Shown here: positions 26,267 to 35,087 of the stretch, one piece after another
Numbering within the stretch: position 1 is the first letter of the stretch
Layout: each line of letters begins with the position of its first letter
NCBI RefSeq assembly: GCF_002803075.1
Contig: NZ_NNBK01000017.1
Coordinates: 1-64,000 of the forward strand
Direction: 5' to 3'
Length of the DNA stretch: 64,000 nt
Source of the DNA: Streptomyces sp. CB01373
Lineage (GTDB): Bacteria; Actinomycetota; Actinomycetes; Streptomycetales; Streptomycetaceae
Position numbers and translations under genes: made by a program
Notes under the pieces: generated by a model
The model's input: the letters and a program-made list of their open reading frames with translations, nothing else
The model's database searches: none
What the model was told of the DNA's origin: nothing

Positions 26267-27775
26267 TCACGGCACCTCGTCCGCCCGCCGCCGCTCCTGC
26301 CGCAGCACTTCGTCGAGGTCGCCGAGGCGGTCCAGGCCCTGTACCGAGCGCCGCATGCGGGCGTTGCCGGACAGCAGCCGCCGGTGCCGGTGCAGGAAGG
26401 CCCAGTACCCGGCGGTGTAGGGGCACGCGTGCGGACCGGTGCGCTCGGTGGGCCGGTAGGCGCAGCCGTCGCACAGGTCGCTCATGCGGTGGATGTAGGC
26501 GCCGCCCGACGTGTACGGCTTGGTGGTCATCCGGCCGCCGTCCGCGTACTGGGACATGCCCGCCACGTTCGGCACCATCACCCACTCGTAGCCGTCGACG
26601 AAGCAGCGGTGGAACCAGTCGGTCACCGCGGCCGGGTCCCAGCCGCGCTGCAGGGCATGGCTGCCCAGCACCATCAGCCGGGGGATGTGATGCGTCCACC
26701 CGGTGTCGCGCACCTGGGCGAGCACGGTGCCCAGGCAACGCGCGGTGACCGCGTCCGCGTCCAGCTCGGCGAAGTACTCCGGCAGCTTCTCCGTGTGCCC
26801 GAGCGCGTTGTCGCGCCGGTAGTCCTCGCCGAAGTGCCAGTACAGCTGCCAGACGTACTCCCGCCAGCCCGCGACCTGCCGGACGAAGCCCTCCGCGCTG
26901 TTCACCGGGACGGCGCCCTCCCGCCAGGCCCGTTCGGCTCGCTCCACGCACTCCGCCGGGTGCAGCAGCCCCAGGTTCAGCGAGGACGAGAGCAGGCTGT
27001 GGCTCATCACCGGATCACCGGTGAGCATCGCGTCCTCGTAGGGTCCGAAGGACGCCAGCCGGTGTGTCACGAAGCGGCGCAGGGCCGACAGCGCCTCCCG
27101 TCGGGTGGCGGGGAAGCGGCGGGGACCGTCCCGGCCGACGAATCGCACCCCGTCCTCGCGTTCCCACCGGTCGAGGTCGTCGCGCACCTCGGCGTCGATG
27201 TCGTCCTCCCGCGGCCGGTACGGACCCGGCACGTCGAGCTCCCCGGCGCCGCCGGGCGGGGGCTCGCGGTTGGCGTGGTCGTGGTTGAACCGGCCGCCGG
27301 CCGGCTGGCCGCCCTCCATCAGCAGGTCGTGCTCCTGGCGCACCCAGCGGTAGAAGTCCTCCTGGAGCAGCCGCCGCCCACCGTGCTCCTCGACCCAGCC
27401 GGTGAACTCCTCGCGGGCCACCATGAAGCCCCTGGCGGGCAGCACCCGCACCCGGGGCAGGGACCGCACCAGCCGGAGCGCCGCGTACGAGGTGGGGTGG
27501 CACACCGTGACCGGCGCCCCGCCCATCGCGCGGCGCAGTCCCTCCCGGTAGGTCTCGGCCCGTACGTACGTCACCCGCCCGCCCAGTTCCGCCGCGCGGT
27601 GCCGCATCGCGGAGAGCACCAGGTGCGCCTTGGCACGGTGGAACCGGCGCCGCCGGAAGACCGATCTGGCCTCGATCATCACCACGGGCGCCCCGCGGTC
27701 GGGCCCGTCCTCGCGGGCGGGCGTGAGGAAGTGCGGGCCGAGCTGGTCGCCGAAGAGCCAGTGCGGGGTGGTCAT
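26267..27775 (-). CDS. photolyase-related protein (Fe-S bacterial cryptochrome/photolyase type)
   Basis: A 502-residue member of the deoxyribodipyrimidine-photolyase-related group (FeS-BCP, PhrB-like). These bind FAD and a 4Fe-4S cluster and repair (6-4) photoproducts or sense light. The N-terminal alpha/beta domain starts 'HWLFGDQLGPHFL'. The catalytic domain includes 'MSHSLLSSSLNLGLLHP', 'NSAEGFVRQVAGWREYVWQL' and 'WTHHIPRLMVLGSHALQRGW'. Cluster-type Cys residues appear in 'LCDGCAYRPTERTGPHACPY'. It is divergent from an FAD-dependent oxidoreductase, with the relic of a class-I photolyase between. Light or sigma control of this pair is plausible but not visible. Confidence 0.85.
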   Translation of the reverse strand: MTTPHWLFGDQLGPHFLTPAREDGPDRGAPVVMIEARSVFRRRRFHRAKAHLVLSAMRHRAAELGGRVTYVRAETYREGLRRAMGGAPVTVCHPTSYAALRLVRSLPRVRVLPARGFMVAREEFTGWVEEHGGRRLLQEDFYRWVRQEHDLLMEGGQPAGGRFNHDHANREPPPGGAGELDVPGPYRPREDDIDAEVRDDLDRWEREDGVRFVGRDGPRRFPATRREALSALRRFVTHRLASFGPYEDAMLTGDPVMSHSLLSSSLNLGLLHPAECVERAERAWREGAVPVNSAEGFVRQVAGWREYVWQLYWHFGEDYRRDNALGHTEKLPEYFAELDADAVTARCLGTVLAQVRDTGWTHHIPRLMVLGSHALQRGWDPAAVTDWFHRCFVDGYEWVMVPNVAGMSQYADGGRMTTKPYTSGGAYIHRMSDLCDGCAYRPTERTGPHACPYTAGYWAFLHRHRRLLSGNARMRRSVQGLDRLGDLDEVLRQERRRADEVP

Positions 27776-27944
27776 GACCGGGGCGCCTTCCGTGCGATGC
27801 GGGTGTGGCGGCGTACACGTACGAGGTGTCGCGCGGGGTGCCCGACGGCCCGGCGGACGTCCTCCCTTTGGACCTCAGGAGCGCCCCGGGCCCGCTTGAA
27901 GGGGTCCAGGCCCTCCGGGCAGGGGGACGGTCCTCGCGCGACCC

Positions 27945-28063
27945 TGTGCCGGAAGGTTCCACGGCTCGTGCACGAGCGCCCCCTTCACGTCCGCCAATTC
28001 CTCCGCCCAGCGCCGTACATGTACTCCGTCCGGGGCGTACCGCCTGCCCCGGCGGATACGGCG
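27945..28063 (-). pseudogene. class-I DNA photolyase, C-terminal relic
   Basis: The minus-strand frame gives 'RRIRRGRRYAPDGVHVRRWA', then 'EELADVKGALVHEPWNLPAQ'. This corresponds to the conserved end of class-I CPD photolyases ('QxxRFDPDGxYVRRWVPELAxxxGxxVHEPW'). Only about 40 codons remain, with no stop where expected and unrelated sequence on both sides. The rest of the 27776-28220 gap must hold the promoters of the divergent flanking genes. Confidence 0.65.
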
Positions 28064-28220
28064 GGCCGCTGGTAGTCGCCCGTTCGGGTGCGGGCGCATC
28101 CGCTGTGGTGGCCGGCGGGGAAGTACCTGGTGAAGACGCCGGGCCCCTGTTGACGTCCTCGGGGCAGCGGGGAGCGCGGCAGGTTCCGCTCGGCAGCAGG
28201 CCCTTGAGGAGCGAGGAGAG

Positions 28221-29474
28221 GTGGTGGCCGTGGCGGATGGAACGGCGGTCGCGGACGTCGTCGTGGTGGGTGCCGGGGTCGCCGGGCTGGCGTGCGCCCG
28301 CGACCTGGCCGCCGCCGGGCTCGGCGTCACGGTGCTGGAGGCGGGCGACGCGGCGGGCGGGCGGATGCGGACCGACCGCCTGGACGGCTTCACGGTGGAC
28401 CGGGGCTTCCAGGTCGTCAACCCGGCCTACCCGCAGCTGCGCCGCCGCCTGCCCGCCCGGTTCCTCGACCCGCGCCCCTTCCTGCCGGGCGTCCTGGTGC
28501 ACACCGGTGGCCGGCGCGTGCTGCTGGCCGACCCGCGCCGCCGCCCCGATGCGGTGGCGTCGCTGCTGTCCGCGCGGTTCGCCCGGCCGCGCGACCTGGT
28601 GGCGCTGGCCGTGCTCGGCGCCCGCGACGCGCTCGCCCCGGCCCGCGCGCTCAAGCACGCGCCTGAGCGCACCACCCGTGCCGCCCTGGCCGACGCGGGT
28701 TTCTCCGCCCCGTTCGTGGAGGGCTTCTTCCGGCCGTTCCTCTCCGGCGTCTTCCTGGAGGACTCCCTGGAGACCTCCAGCCGGGTGTTCCACCTGGTGT
28801 GGCGCAGCATGCTGCGCGGCGCGCTGTGCCTGCCCGCCTTCGGCGTGCAGTCCGTTCCGCGCGCCCTGGCCGCAGCCCTGCCCGAGGGAACCGTACGGCT
28901 CGACGCACCCGTGTCACGGCTCGCCGGCCGGGGCGTGGTCACGGCGGACGGCGTGGAGTTGCCTGCGCGCGCCGTCGTCGTGGCGACCGGTGCCGCCGCC
29001 GCCTCACGGCTGCTGCCCGGCCTGGACGTCCCTGCCCACCGCACCGTCACCACGTACTACCACGTCGCTCCGCGCTCCCCCCTGGGCCGCCCCGTCCTGC
29101 TGGTCGACACCCGCCGCCGCGTACTGAACACCTGCGTCCTCAGCGATGTCGCGCCCGAGTACGCCCCGCGCGGCAGCGCCCTCATCGCCACCTCGGTCCT
29201 GGGCGGCGACACCGAGCCCGTGCGGGCGGCCGCGGTCGCGGCCCTGTCCGAGATGTACGGCGCCGACGCCACCACCTGGGACCTGCTGGTCGCGCGCACC
29301 GTCGAGAACGCGCTGCCCGCCATGCCGCCGCCCTGGCCGCTGACCCGAACGTGCCGCACCGGGCCGGGCCGTTACGTCTGCGGGGATCACCGCGGCACGG
29401 GTTCCGTCCAAGGCGCCCTCGCCTCGGGCGCGCGGGCCGCCCGGGAGGTGCTGGAAGACCTCGGCGGAAACTGA
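28221..29474 (+). CDS. NAD(P)/FAD-dependent oxidoreductase (amine oxidase/phytoene desaturase-like)
   Basis: A 417-residue flavoprotein. The dinucleotide motif 'VVVVGAGVAGLACARDLAAA' with G17/G19/G22 is followed by 'VLEAGDAAGGRMRTDRLDGF', the GGR motif of the amine-oxidase/protoporphyrinogen-oxidase/phytoene-desaturase superfamily. The C-terminal FAD motif is 'YVCGDHRGTGSVQGALASGA'. It is soluble, substrate unknown. GAGGAG precedes the start, but in-frame GTG codons at 28221, 28224 and 28230 make the exact start uncertain. Its placement divergent from the Fe-S photolyase resembles light-inducible flavoprotein pairs. Confidence 0.82.
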   Translation: MVAVADGTAVADVVVVGAGVAGLACARDLAAAGLGVTVLEAGDAAGGRMRTDRLDGFTVDRGFQVVNPAYPQLRRRLPARFLDPRPFLPGVLVHTGGRRVLLADPRRRPDAVASLLSARFARPRDLVALAVLGARDALAPARALKHAPERTTRAALADAGFSAPFVEGFFRPFLSGVFLEDSLETSSRVFHLVWRSMLRGALCLPAFGVQSVPRALAAALPEGTVRLDAPVSRLAGRGVVTADGVELPARAVVVATGAAAASRLLPGLDVPAHRTVTTYYHVAPRSPLGRPVLLVDTRRRVLNTCVLSDVAPEYAPRGSALIATSVLGGDTEPVRAAAVAALSEMYGADATTWDLLVARTVENALPAMPPPWPLTRTCRTGPGRYVCGDHRGTGSVQGALASGARAAREVLEDLGGN

Positions 29475-29494
29475 AGGGCGAGCCGATATGCAGA

Positions 29495-29542
29495 CAAGCC
29501 CGCCCGCCCCCGCTGCGTTGAGCGCGGGAGCGGGCGGGCTTG
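29495..29542. terminator. bidirectional terminator hairpin
   Basis: CAAGCCCGCCCGC (29495-29507) pairs perfectly with GCGGGCGGGCTTG (29530-29542) between two convergent genes, the FAD oxidoreductase and the nuclease. The 13-bp GC stem without a T-tract is typical of Streptomyces terminators. Confidence 0.75.
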
Positions 29543-29550
29543 CGAGGACC

Positions 29551-32040
29551 TTACGGCTTCACACGCAGAACCTGCGGGTCGTGGTCGCTGACCTGGTCGG
29601 CGAACTCGGAGTTGATGTGCACCACGTCGTAGGTGACGTGGTTCAGCATGCTCGGGTTGACCATCATGTGGTCGAGCACCTGCGAGTTGCCCTGGAAGAC
29701 GTAGGAGTAGCGCTCGTCCGCCGGCAGGGTGTTCACCAGGTCGGTGAGCTGCTTGCCGTCACCGGTCAGGGTCTTCATCGCGGAGGAGAACTGGTAGTCG
29801 TTGTAGTCGCCCAGGGAGACGATGAGGGCCTTGGGGTCGGCCGCCTCGAGCTTCTTGACGAAGGCGTTCTCCAGCGTGGCCTGCTTGTTGCGCTGGATCT
29901 CGGAGCTGCGGACCGGCTCCTGGATGCGGCCGGCGACGTTCTGGTCGCCGCCCTTGCTGTTGAGGTGGTTGGCGATCACGAAGATCGTCTTGTTGTTCTT
30001 CGTGAGGAACTCGCCGACCAGCGGCTTGCGGCTGCTGTTCCAGGCCTCGTCCGTCGGGGCGATCCGCCCGGGGGAGACGGTCAGGTGGGTCTTGCTGCCC
30101 GTGCCGACGACGTCGACGGCGGTGACGGAGTCGCCACCGGGCCGGTCCACGAAGGTGACCCGCTTCGGGTCGAACAGGAAGACGGTGCGGATGTTGCCGC
30201 CCGGCTGGCCGCCGTCCTTGTCGTTCACCGGGTTGATCTGACGGTACTCGTAGCGCGGACCACCCGCGGCGACGATGGCGTCGGTGAGCTTGGCCAGCGT
30301 CTTGTCGGAGTCCACGGTGCCGTCGTCGATGGCGCCGCTGTTGTCCTGGATCTCCTCGACGCCGACGATGGCGGGCGCGCGCAGGTTGGTGACCAGGTTG
30401 TGGCCGAGCCGGTCGAACTTGGACTGCGGGTCGCTCGGGGCGAGGTTCTGCACGTTGTACGTGCCGATGGTGACCTCGTTGGACTTCGCCTCGCTGGTGA
30501 CCTCGGGCTTGAGGCCGTTGTCCTTGTAGGTACCGACCTGGCGGGCCGCGAGGATGTAGGTTCCGGCGAACTGGCTGTAGTCCAGCGGGCCCGCGGTGAC
30601 GCCGGTGAGCTCGTCACCCACATTGGCCATCGGGAACGCGTCCGTGGTGTTGATCGCCTGGACCTGGAGACGAGCCACGTTCGGGTCGTCGTACGACGGG
30701 TAGTAGACGCCGCCGCGCTTGGTCTTGTTGTGGTCGGGGTCGGCCGTGACCCACAGCTCGTGGTAGGCGTCCGTGGCGCCGACGACGCGGGCGTCGGAGA
30801 CCTGGACGTTCATGCCCTCCAGGGACTCGTAGAAGTCCAGGGCGTACTTGGTCGGCTCGAGATCGGCGTACTCGATGCTGCCGCTGCTGTCGGCCTTGGG
30901 GGACCACACGGCGGGGATGCTGTTCTTGTCGAGGACGACCGGGGCCGGCAGCGGGTTGCCGCTGGACAGCACGGTGACCGTCGGCTTCATGATCTCGGTC
31001 GTCGACTGGATGCCGGTGTCGTAGCCGCCCGGGTAGTACTCGGTGACCACACCGGAGACGGTGACGCTGTCGCCGACCTTCACCGTGGGGTTGGAGCTGG
31101 TGTAGACGAAGATGCCCTCGCTGGTGCGGGGGTCGTTGTCCGGGTTCGGGTCCTGCATCCAGAAGCCCTTGGACGTGGAGGACGTGCTGGTGGTGCGGAC
31201 ACCGGTGACGATGCCGGTGACGTCCTTGACGTTCTTGGTGGACAGCGGGGACCGCCGGTTGGTGCCCTGGATGTCGTGGATCTTCGCCGAGATCGCGTCG
31301 GCGGGGGGCGTCGCGGTCGGGCTCGGCGACGGGGAGCTGTCGCCGCCGCCGGTGCCGCCGCCCTGGCCGCCGGAGTTCTCCGGGGTCGGGTCACCCGCGG
31401 CGAAGTCCGCCGCGTTGTCGTCGGTGTCGACCAGCGTCTTGCGGGCGACCGAGGCGGTGTTGCTCGCGCCCGCGGCCGGGCCGGAGCCCTCGTGGACGAG
31501 GGCGGTACCGAAGCCGACCAGGTCCTTGATGCGGGAGTCGGCGGCGCAGTCGGCCTTGGTGACGCAGGTGAGCAGATCCGTGCCCTTGACCAGCGCGACG
31601 GTGCCGGCGGTGCCCGACATGTTGATGTTGCCGGTGGCGTCCGGGGTCGGCAGGGCGGCGGTGCCGCCGGTGCCCGCGGCCTCCTGGATCAGGTAGCGGC
31701 CGTTGCCGGCCAGGGTGCCGGTGAGCGGGGTGGACTGCCACTTGGTGGTCGGGCCGGGGCTGCCCGAGAGGTACTGGACGCTGTAGCCGGAGAGGTCCAG
31801 CGAACCGGAGCCGGCGTTGGCCAGCTCGATGAAGTCGTTGGTCAGGGTGGCGCCGGAGTTGCCGCCGCCTCCGTAGACCTCGGAGATGACGGCGTCGGCC
31901 GAGGGGGTGGCGAAGGCGGAGTGGACGCCCACTCCGGCCAGCACGACCGAGCCGGTGATCGCCAGCGGTATCAGCCGCTTGCGCAGAGGAGTCGCGCGGT
32001 GTCTTGCGGGACGGGGCGTTTCAGCGCTGGAATTCGACAC
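29551..32040 (-). CDS. secreted ExeM/NucH-like nuclease (LTD + OB + EEP domains)
   Basis: An 829-residue extracellular DNase-type protein. A signal peptide ('LIPLAITGSVVLAGVGVHSA', then FATPSA) precedes a lamin-tail domain (about 45-190, 'ADAVISEVYGGGGNSGATL'). A Gly/Ser/Pro linker and an OB-fold segment follow (about 245-370, 'IHDIQGTNRRSP'). The large C-terminal endonuclease/exonuclease/phosphatase domain has 'VTIGTYNVQNLAPSDPQSKF', 'VGVEEIQDNSG', 'FVIANHLNSKGGD', 'VSLGDYNDYQ' and 'QVSDHDPQVL', so all EEP catalytic blocks are present. It probably degrades extracellular DNA for nutrients. The GTG at 32040 has AAGGAG nine bases upstream, and the hairpin at 29495-29542 ends it. Confidence 0.9.
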   Translation of the reverse strand: MSNSSAETPRPARHRATPLRKRLIPLAITGSVVLAGVGVHSAFATPSADAVISEVYGGGGNSGATLTNDFIELANAGSGSLDLSGYSVQYLSGSPGPTTKWQSTPLTGTLAGNGRYLIQEAAGTGGTAALPTPDATGNINMSGTAGTVALVKGTDLLTCVTKADCAADSRIKDLVGFGTALVHEGSGPAAGASNTASVARKTLVDTDDNAADFAAGDPTPENSGGQGGGTGGGDSSPSPSPTATPPADAISAKIHDIQGTNRRSPLSTKNVKDVTGIVTGVRTTSTSSTSKGFWMQDPNPDNDPRTSEGIFVYTSSNPTVKVGDSVTVSGVVTEYYPGGYDTGIQSTTEIMKPTVTVLSSGNPLPAPVVLDKNSIPAVWSPKADSSGSIEYADLEPTKYALDFYESLEGMNVQVSDARVVGATDAYHELWVTADPDHNKTKRGGVYYPSYDDPNVARLQVQAINTTDAFPMANVGDELTGVTAGPLDYSQFAGTYILAARQVGTYKDNGLKPEVTSEAKSNEVTIGTYNVQNLAPSDPQSKFDRLGHNLVTNLRAPAIVGVEEIQDNSGAIDDGTVDSDKTLAKLTDAIVAAGGPRYEYRQINPVNDKDGGQPGGNIRTVFLFDPKRVTFVDRPGGDSVTAVDVVGTGSKTHLTVSPGRIAPTDEAWNSSRKPLVGEFLTKNNKTIFVIANHLNSKGGDQNVAGRIQEPVRSSEIQRNKQATLENAFVKKLEAADPKALIVSLGDYNDYQFSSAMKTLTGDGKQLTDLVNTLPADERYSYVFQGNSQVLDHMMVNPSMLNHVTYDVVHINSEFADQVSDHDPQVLRVKP

Positions 32041-32683
32041 AGGAAGGTTCTCCTTGGGGGCCGGGAAAACGTGAGGGCGCCATGGGAAGCGCCGACCGAC
32101 CCGGATCCGCCGTCGACGGCCTGGGTCTGGCACGCGGGTCAAGCTACGCGCATAGATGCGTCCGAAAAAAGGCCGCGGGGCCAACACTTGGCAAACTGTT
32201 ATCCGAAACCCGGCTCGCCCGACGCCGGTGCGGGTGGCGATATAACCGGAGGTGAGCCGATCCCATGGGTGCGGAGGCAGGCCGCGCCATGTCCGGCCCG
32301 GGACTCCTGTCGCCGTCCCGCGACGAGTTCAAGGCCGATGCCGGGGCCGTGTGCGAGTCCACGCGCGGGGCGACCCGCAAAGGTGTCGCAGACCTGGACA
32401 TTTCACTCCAGGGACTTCACTGCCCCGCGGCCGTGACGCATAGGCGACATCGCCCATTTTCCCCTGGAAAGCGGAGAGTTCCTCAACGCCGGTCGACCGC
32501 CGACCACATGGGCGCGGACCTGCCCTCGCCGCTCATCCATCCATGAGCCCTCGGCACCTGGCAACTGACCGGCCCACAGCGCGTGTTCGTGGACGATCAC
32601 GCGTGGCCGCCCGGTACCGCGGCGCGCACCCACTTCCCGCCCCCCGCCGCCGGCACGACGTGCCACCTTCCCGGTCGCGGTCG
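32041..32683. other. intergenic region without recognisable gene
   Basis: About 640 bases between the nuclease start and the palindromic element. Frames open on both strands, as expected at this GC, but none has a convincing start, codon bias and protein-like composition together. It must contain the nuclease promoter, probably within the first 200 bases, where the sequence is locally AT-richer (32150-32200). Confidence 0.4.
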
Positions 32684-32879
32684 CTAGTGCTGTGACCGGA
32701 AAGGTTCACCGGCTCGCGACGCCCGGCACGGCTCCCCCAAGCTCTTCGAGCAGGGGGGACCCCCAGCCGCGTTGTCGCATCACCCGAGTACATCCAGTAC
32801 ACGGGCGATGCTCCGCCTTGCGATGCACCGCACCGGACGCCGCGAGCTTTCCGGCAAACCTTCCCGGCCACAGCACTAG
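32684..32879. mobile_element. MITE-like palindromic element, 196 bp
   Basis: The left end, beginning CTAGTGCTGTGACCGG and continuing into AAAGGTT, is mirrored at 32857-32879 with two mismatches over 23 bases. The similarity resumes after a five-base gap for another 14 bases (CTCGCG(A/G)CG(C/T)CCGG). Inside are a CCCCC...GGGGG hairpin with an AGCTCTTCGAGC centre, of the sort repeated many times in Streptomyces genomes, and a second dyad, GCATC(A/G)CCCG...GTAC (32769-32803). There is no coding capacity. It is best explained as a non-autonomous transposable element or structured repeat. CTAG at both ends could be a target duplication or part of the repeat. Confidence 0.7.
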
Positions 32880-33532
32880 AGCGCCGCGGCCTCCAGGACC
32901 GCCATCCGGCGGTCGTGGAGGCGGCTGAGCAGCATCACCGAGACAGTGGCCCCGATCAGCGCGCAGAACATGTCCCATTGGGTGTCCCAAACATCGCCCT
33001 GAGTGGCGAGGAACGCGTCCGCGCCGTGGCCGCCGATCACGGCCGCCGCCCACTCGAACAGTTCGAAGAGCGCGCTGAACGCGAGGCACGCGCACACCGT
33101 GAGCGGCGCCAGCCAGCGGCTGCCGCGCAGTGGTGAGGTGCGGCTGAGCAGTTCCCGTACCAGCACCGCGGGCACGAAGCCCTGCATCAGGTGGCCCAGG
33201 CGGTCGTACGGATTGCGCTGGAGGCGGAAGGTGTCCCGGATCCAGTCGCCGAGGGGCACCTCCGCGTAGGTGTAGTGGCCGCCCGTCGCCAGCACCAGCG
33301 CGTGCACGGCGAGCAGACAGCACAGCAGGTCGGTGAGCGGGAAACGCCGCCATGCCAGCACGGCCAGCGGCAGCCCGACGATCACCCACACGGTCTCCAG
33401 CAGCCAGGTGACGCGGTCGCGCGGGGCCCAGCCCGACACGATCATCCCGGCCACCACGATCCCGGCGAGCAGGAGGGGCGGAACGCGCCAGGGGGTGGGG
33501 CGTGCCGGTGCGGGCAGGGTCGGGGCGGACAT
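32876..33532 (-). CDS. DUF2238 (YjdF-like) membrane protein
   Basis: A 218-residue inner-membrane protein with five or six transmembrane helices ('PLLLAGIVVAGMIVSGW', 'LLETVWVIVGLPLAVLAW', 'LLCCLLAVHALVLATGGHYT', 'LTVCACLAFSALFELFEWAA', 'FCALIGATVSVMLLS'). It shows the DUF2238 signatures 'GGHYTYAEVP', 'NPYDRLGHLMQGF', 'FELFEWAAA' and 'DxWDTQWDMF'. The conserved acidic and His residues suggest a membrane enzyme or metal site, but the function is unknown. Its stop codon TAG is formed by the terminal CTAG of the palindromic element, so the element's insertion shaped the C-terminus. Confidence 0.82.
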   Translation of the reverse strand: MSAPTLPAPARPTPWRVPPLLLAGIVVAGMIVSGWAPRDRVTWLLETVWVIVGLPLAVLAWRRFPLTDLLCCLLAVHALVLATGGHYTYAEVPLGDWIRDTFRLQRNPYDRLGHLMQGFVPAVLVRELLSRTSPLRGSRWLAPLTVCACLAFSALFELFEWAAAVIGGHGADAFLATQGDVWDTQWDMFCALIGATVSVMLLSRLHDRRMAVLEAAAL

Positions 33533-33852
33533 GGGCGGACTCCTCGCCGTAGGACGCTCCTCGCAGCAGGAGCGTGAAAGGTCCCCTCATCCTGGCGCGG
33601 CGCCGGTACGGCGTGATGAGTACCGCTACTCATCCTGTTCTGGGGGGCGGGACACCTTCGGCCGGAGCCCGGGCGCAGACCGGGTCGGCCCGCGGAAATT
33701 CTCCGGTGCCGGGCCATTGGATCATCGGGCCATTGGGTGGGACATGGGGTGGGACATGGGGTTATTGAGGACAGGATCTGACCTCAATCACCCGTAGCGT
33801 CGTTCGGGTCGGGGCAGAAGCCCCGGCGCGAATCGACGAAAGGCGGCCGGAC
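33533..33852. other. intergenic region with short direct repeats
   Basis: This stretch separates divergent genes. Near its end lie two copies of CGGGCCATTGG (one with a G/C change at the first base, around 33710-33736) and two adjacent copies of GTGGGACATGGG (33736-33761). No reading frame is supported. The repeats may be regulatory or simply slippage products. Confidence 0.45.
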
Positions 33853-34401
33853 ATGGTCACTCACGTTTCCGCCGAGGCACACGGCGACGAGCGTGGAGCG
33901 CTGCTGGCGTTCATCGAGGAGCAGCGCGGCGGTATCCGCCGGTCGGTGCTCGGCCTCACGGAGGAGCAGGCCGCGTCGCGGCCCAGTGCCAGCGGCCTTT
34001 CGCTGGGCGGGCTGGTCAAGCACGTGGCCGAGGTCGAGCAGAGCTGGATCGCGCGTGCCAAACAGGAGGCGCCGGCGGTCGAGCGGGACGAGTCCAACTG
34101 GCACGAGTGTTTCCAACTGGCCGGCGACGAGACCGTCGCCTCGCAACTGGCCTACTGGGAGAAGGTCGCAGCCGAGACGGAGGCGTTCCTCTGCGCGGTG
34201 CCCAGTCTCGACGACACCTTCCCGCTGCCGTCCCAGCCCTGGTTCCCGCCCGAGGGGCGCGTCTCCATGCGCTGGCTGGCCCTGCATCTGATCCGTGAGA
34301 CCGCGCGGCACGCCGGCCACGCCGACATCATCCGCGAATCCCTCGACGGGGCCACGGCCTTCGAACTGGTCGCCAGGGAGCGGGGCAGTTCCGGCGAGTG
34401 A
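33853..34401 (+). CDS. DinB/DUF664-family protein
   Basis: A 182-residue four-helix-bundle protein of the DinB-like superfamily, whose members are metal-dependent thiol transferases (for example mycothiol- or bacillithiol-dependent) or detoxification enzymes. Candidate metal-binding His residues are in 'GLVKHVAEVEQSW' and 'HLIRETARHAGHADIIRESL', spaced as in DUF664. It is cytosolic. The next gene, a PadR regulator, follows by 25 bases on the same strand and may be co-transcribed. The ATG at 33853 gives the usual family length. Confidence 0.85.
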   Translation: MVTHVSAEAHGDERGALLAFIEEQRGGIRRSVLGLTEEQAASRPSASGLSLGGLVKHVAEVEQSWIARAKQEAPAVERDESNWHECFQLAGDETVASQLAYWEKVAAETEAFLCAVPSLDDTFPLPSQPWFPPEGRVSMRWLALHLIRETARHAGHADIIRESLDGATAFELVARERGSSGE

Positions 34402-34426
34402 GCGGCGGCGTCCTACGCTGGACCGC

Positions 34427-35068
34427 ATGTCAGCGATCCGTCTTCTCGTGCTCGGGGCGGTCCGCCAGCACGGGCGGGCCCACGGCTACCAGGTCCGCAA
34501 CGACCTGGAGTACTGGGGCGCGCACGAGTGGTCCAATGCCAAGCCCGGCTCGGTCTATCACGCCCTGAAGCAGATGGCGAAGCAAGGACTGCTGCACGCG
34601 CACGAGATCGCTCCCTCGACGGCCGGCGGCCCCCCGCGCACCGAGTACGAGATCACCGCGGCGGGCGACGAGGAGTTCTTCACGCTGCTGCGGGAGGCCC
34701 TCGTCGCCTACGACCAGAAGATGGACGTGAAGTCGGCGGCCATCGGCTTCGTTGTCGATCTGCCGCGGCACGAGGCGACGGCGCTGCTCAAGGAGCGGAT
34801 CCGGTGCATCGACGAGTGGCGGGCCGCGGTCACCGGGCACTACGTGCCCGAGGGCGGCCCCGAACCGCTGGGCCACATCGGCGAGATCATGAACCTGTGG
34901 GTGCACACGGCCGACGCCGAGGCCGAGTGGACCAGGGGGCTGATCGGGCGGATCGAGGCCGGTGCCTACACCTTCGCCGGGGAGGGGGAGCCGTTCGTCG
35001 GTGTCCTGACCGAGGGTCAGGAGAACCCGTACGCGACGGGGGAGCGGCACCCGGGGGACGAGCGCTGA
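34427..35068 (+). CDS. PadR-family transcriptional regulator
   Basis: A 213-residue PadR regulator. The winged-helix domain spans about 1-85: 'IRLLVLGAVRQHGRAHGYQV', 'NAKPGSVYHALKQMAKQGLL', wing 'GGPPRTEYEITAAGDEEF'. The C-terminal helical domain is for dimerisation. It precedes a drug-exporter-type ABC pair, and PadR proteins often repress such exporters and are released by the exported drug. Two TCAAGTTTGACT sites between this gene and the exporter are likely operators. Confidence 0.88.
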   Translation: MSAIRLLVLGAVRQHGRAHGYQVRNDLEYWGAHEWSNAKPGSVYHALKQMAKQGLLHAHEIAPSTAGGPPRTEYEITAAGDEEFFTLLREALVAYDQKMDVKSAAIGFVVDLPRHEATALLKERIRCIDEWRAAVTGHYVPEGGPEPLGHIGEIMNLWVHTADAEAEWTRGLIGRIEAGAYTFAGEGEPFVGVLTEGQENPYATGERHPGDER

Positions 35069-35087
35069 GGTGCTCGTCGTGCGTTGA

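Noticed and set aside
29488..32436. A 982-codon open frame on the plus strand opposite the nuclease gene
   Set aside because: Antisense to a well-supported multi-domain secreted nuclease. Its translation is Val/Gly/Asp-rich with no domain, as expected from high third-position GC.
32041..32683. Several open frames on both strands upstream of the nuclease
   Set aside because: None has start signal, codon bias and protein-like composition together, so they are treated as GC-driven noise.
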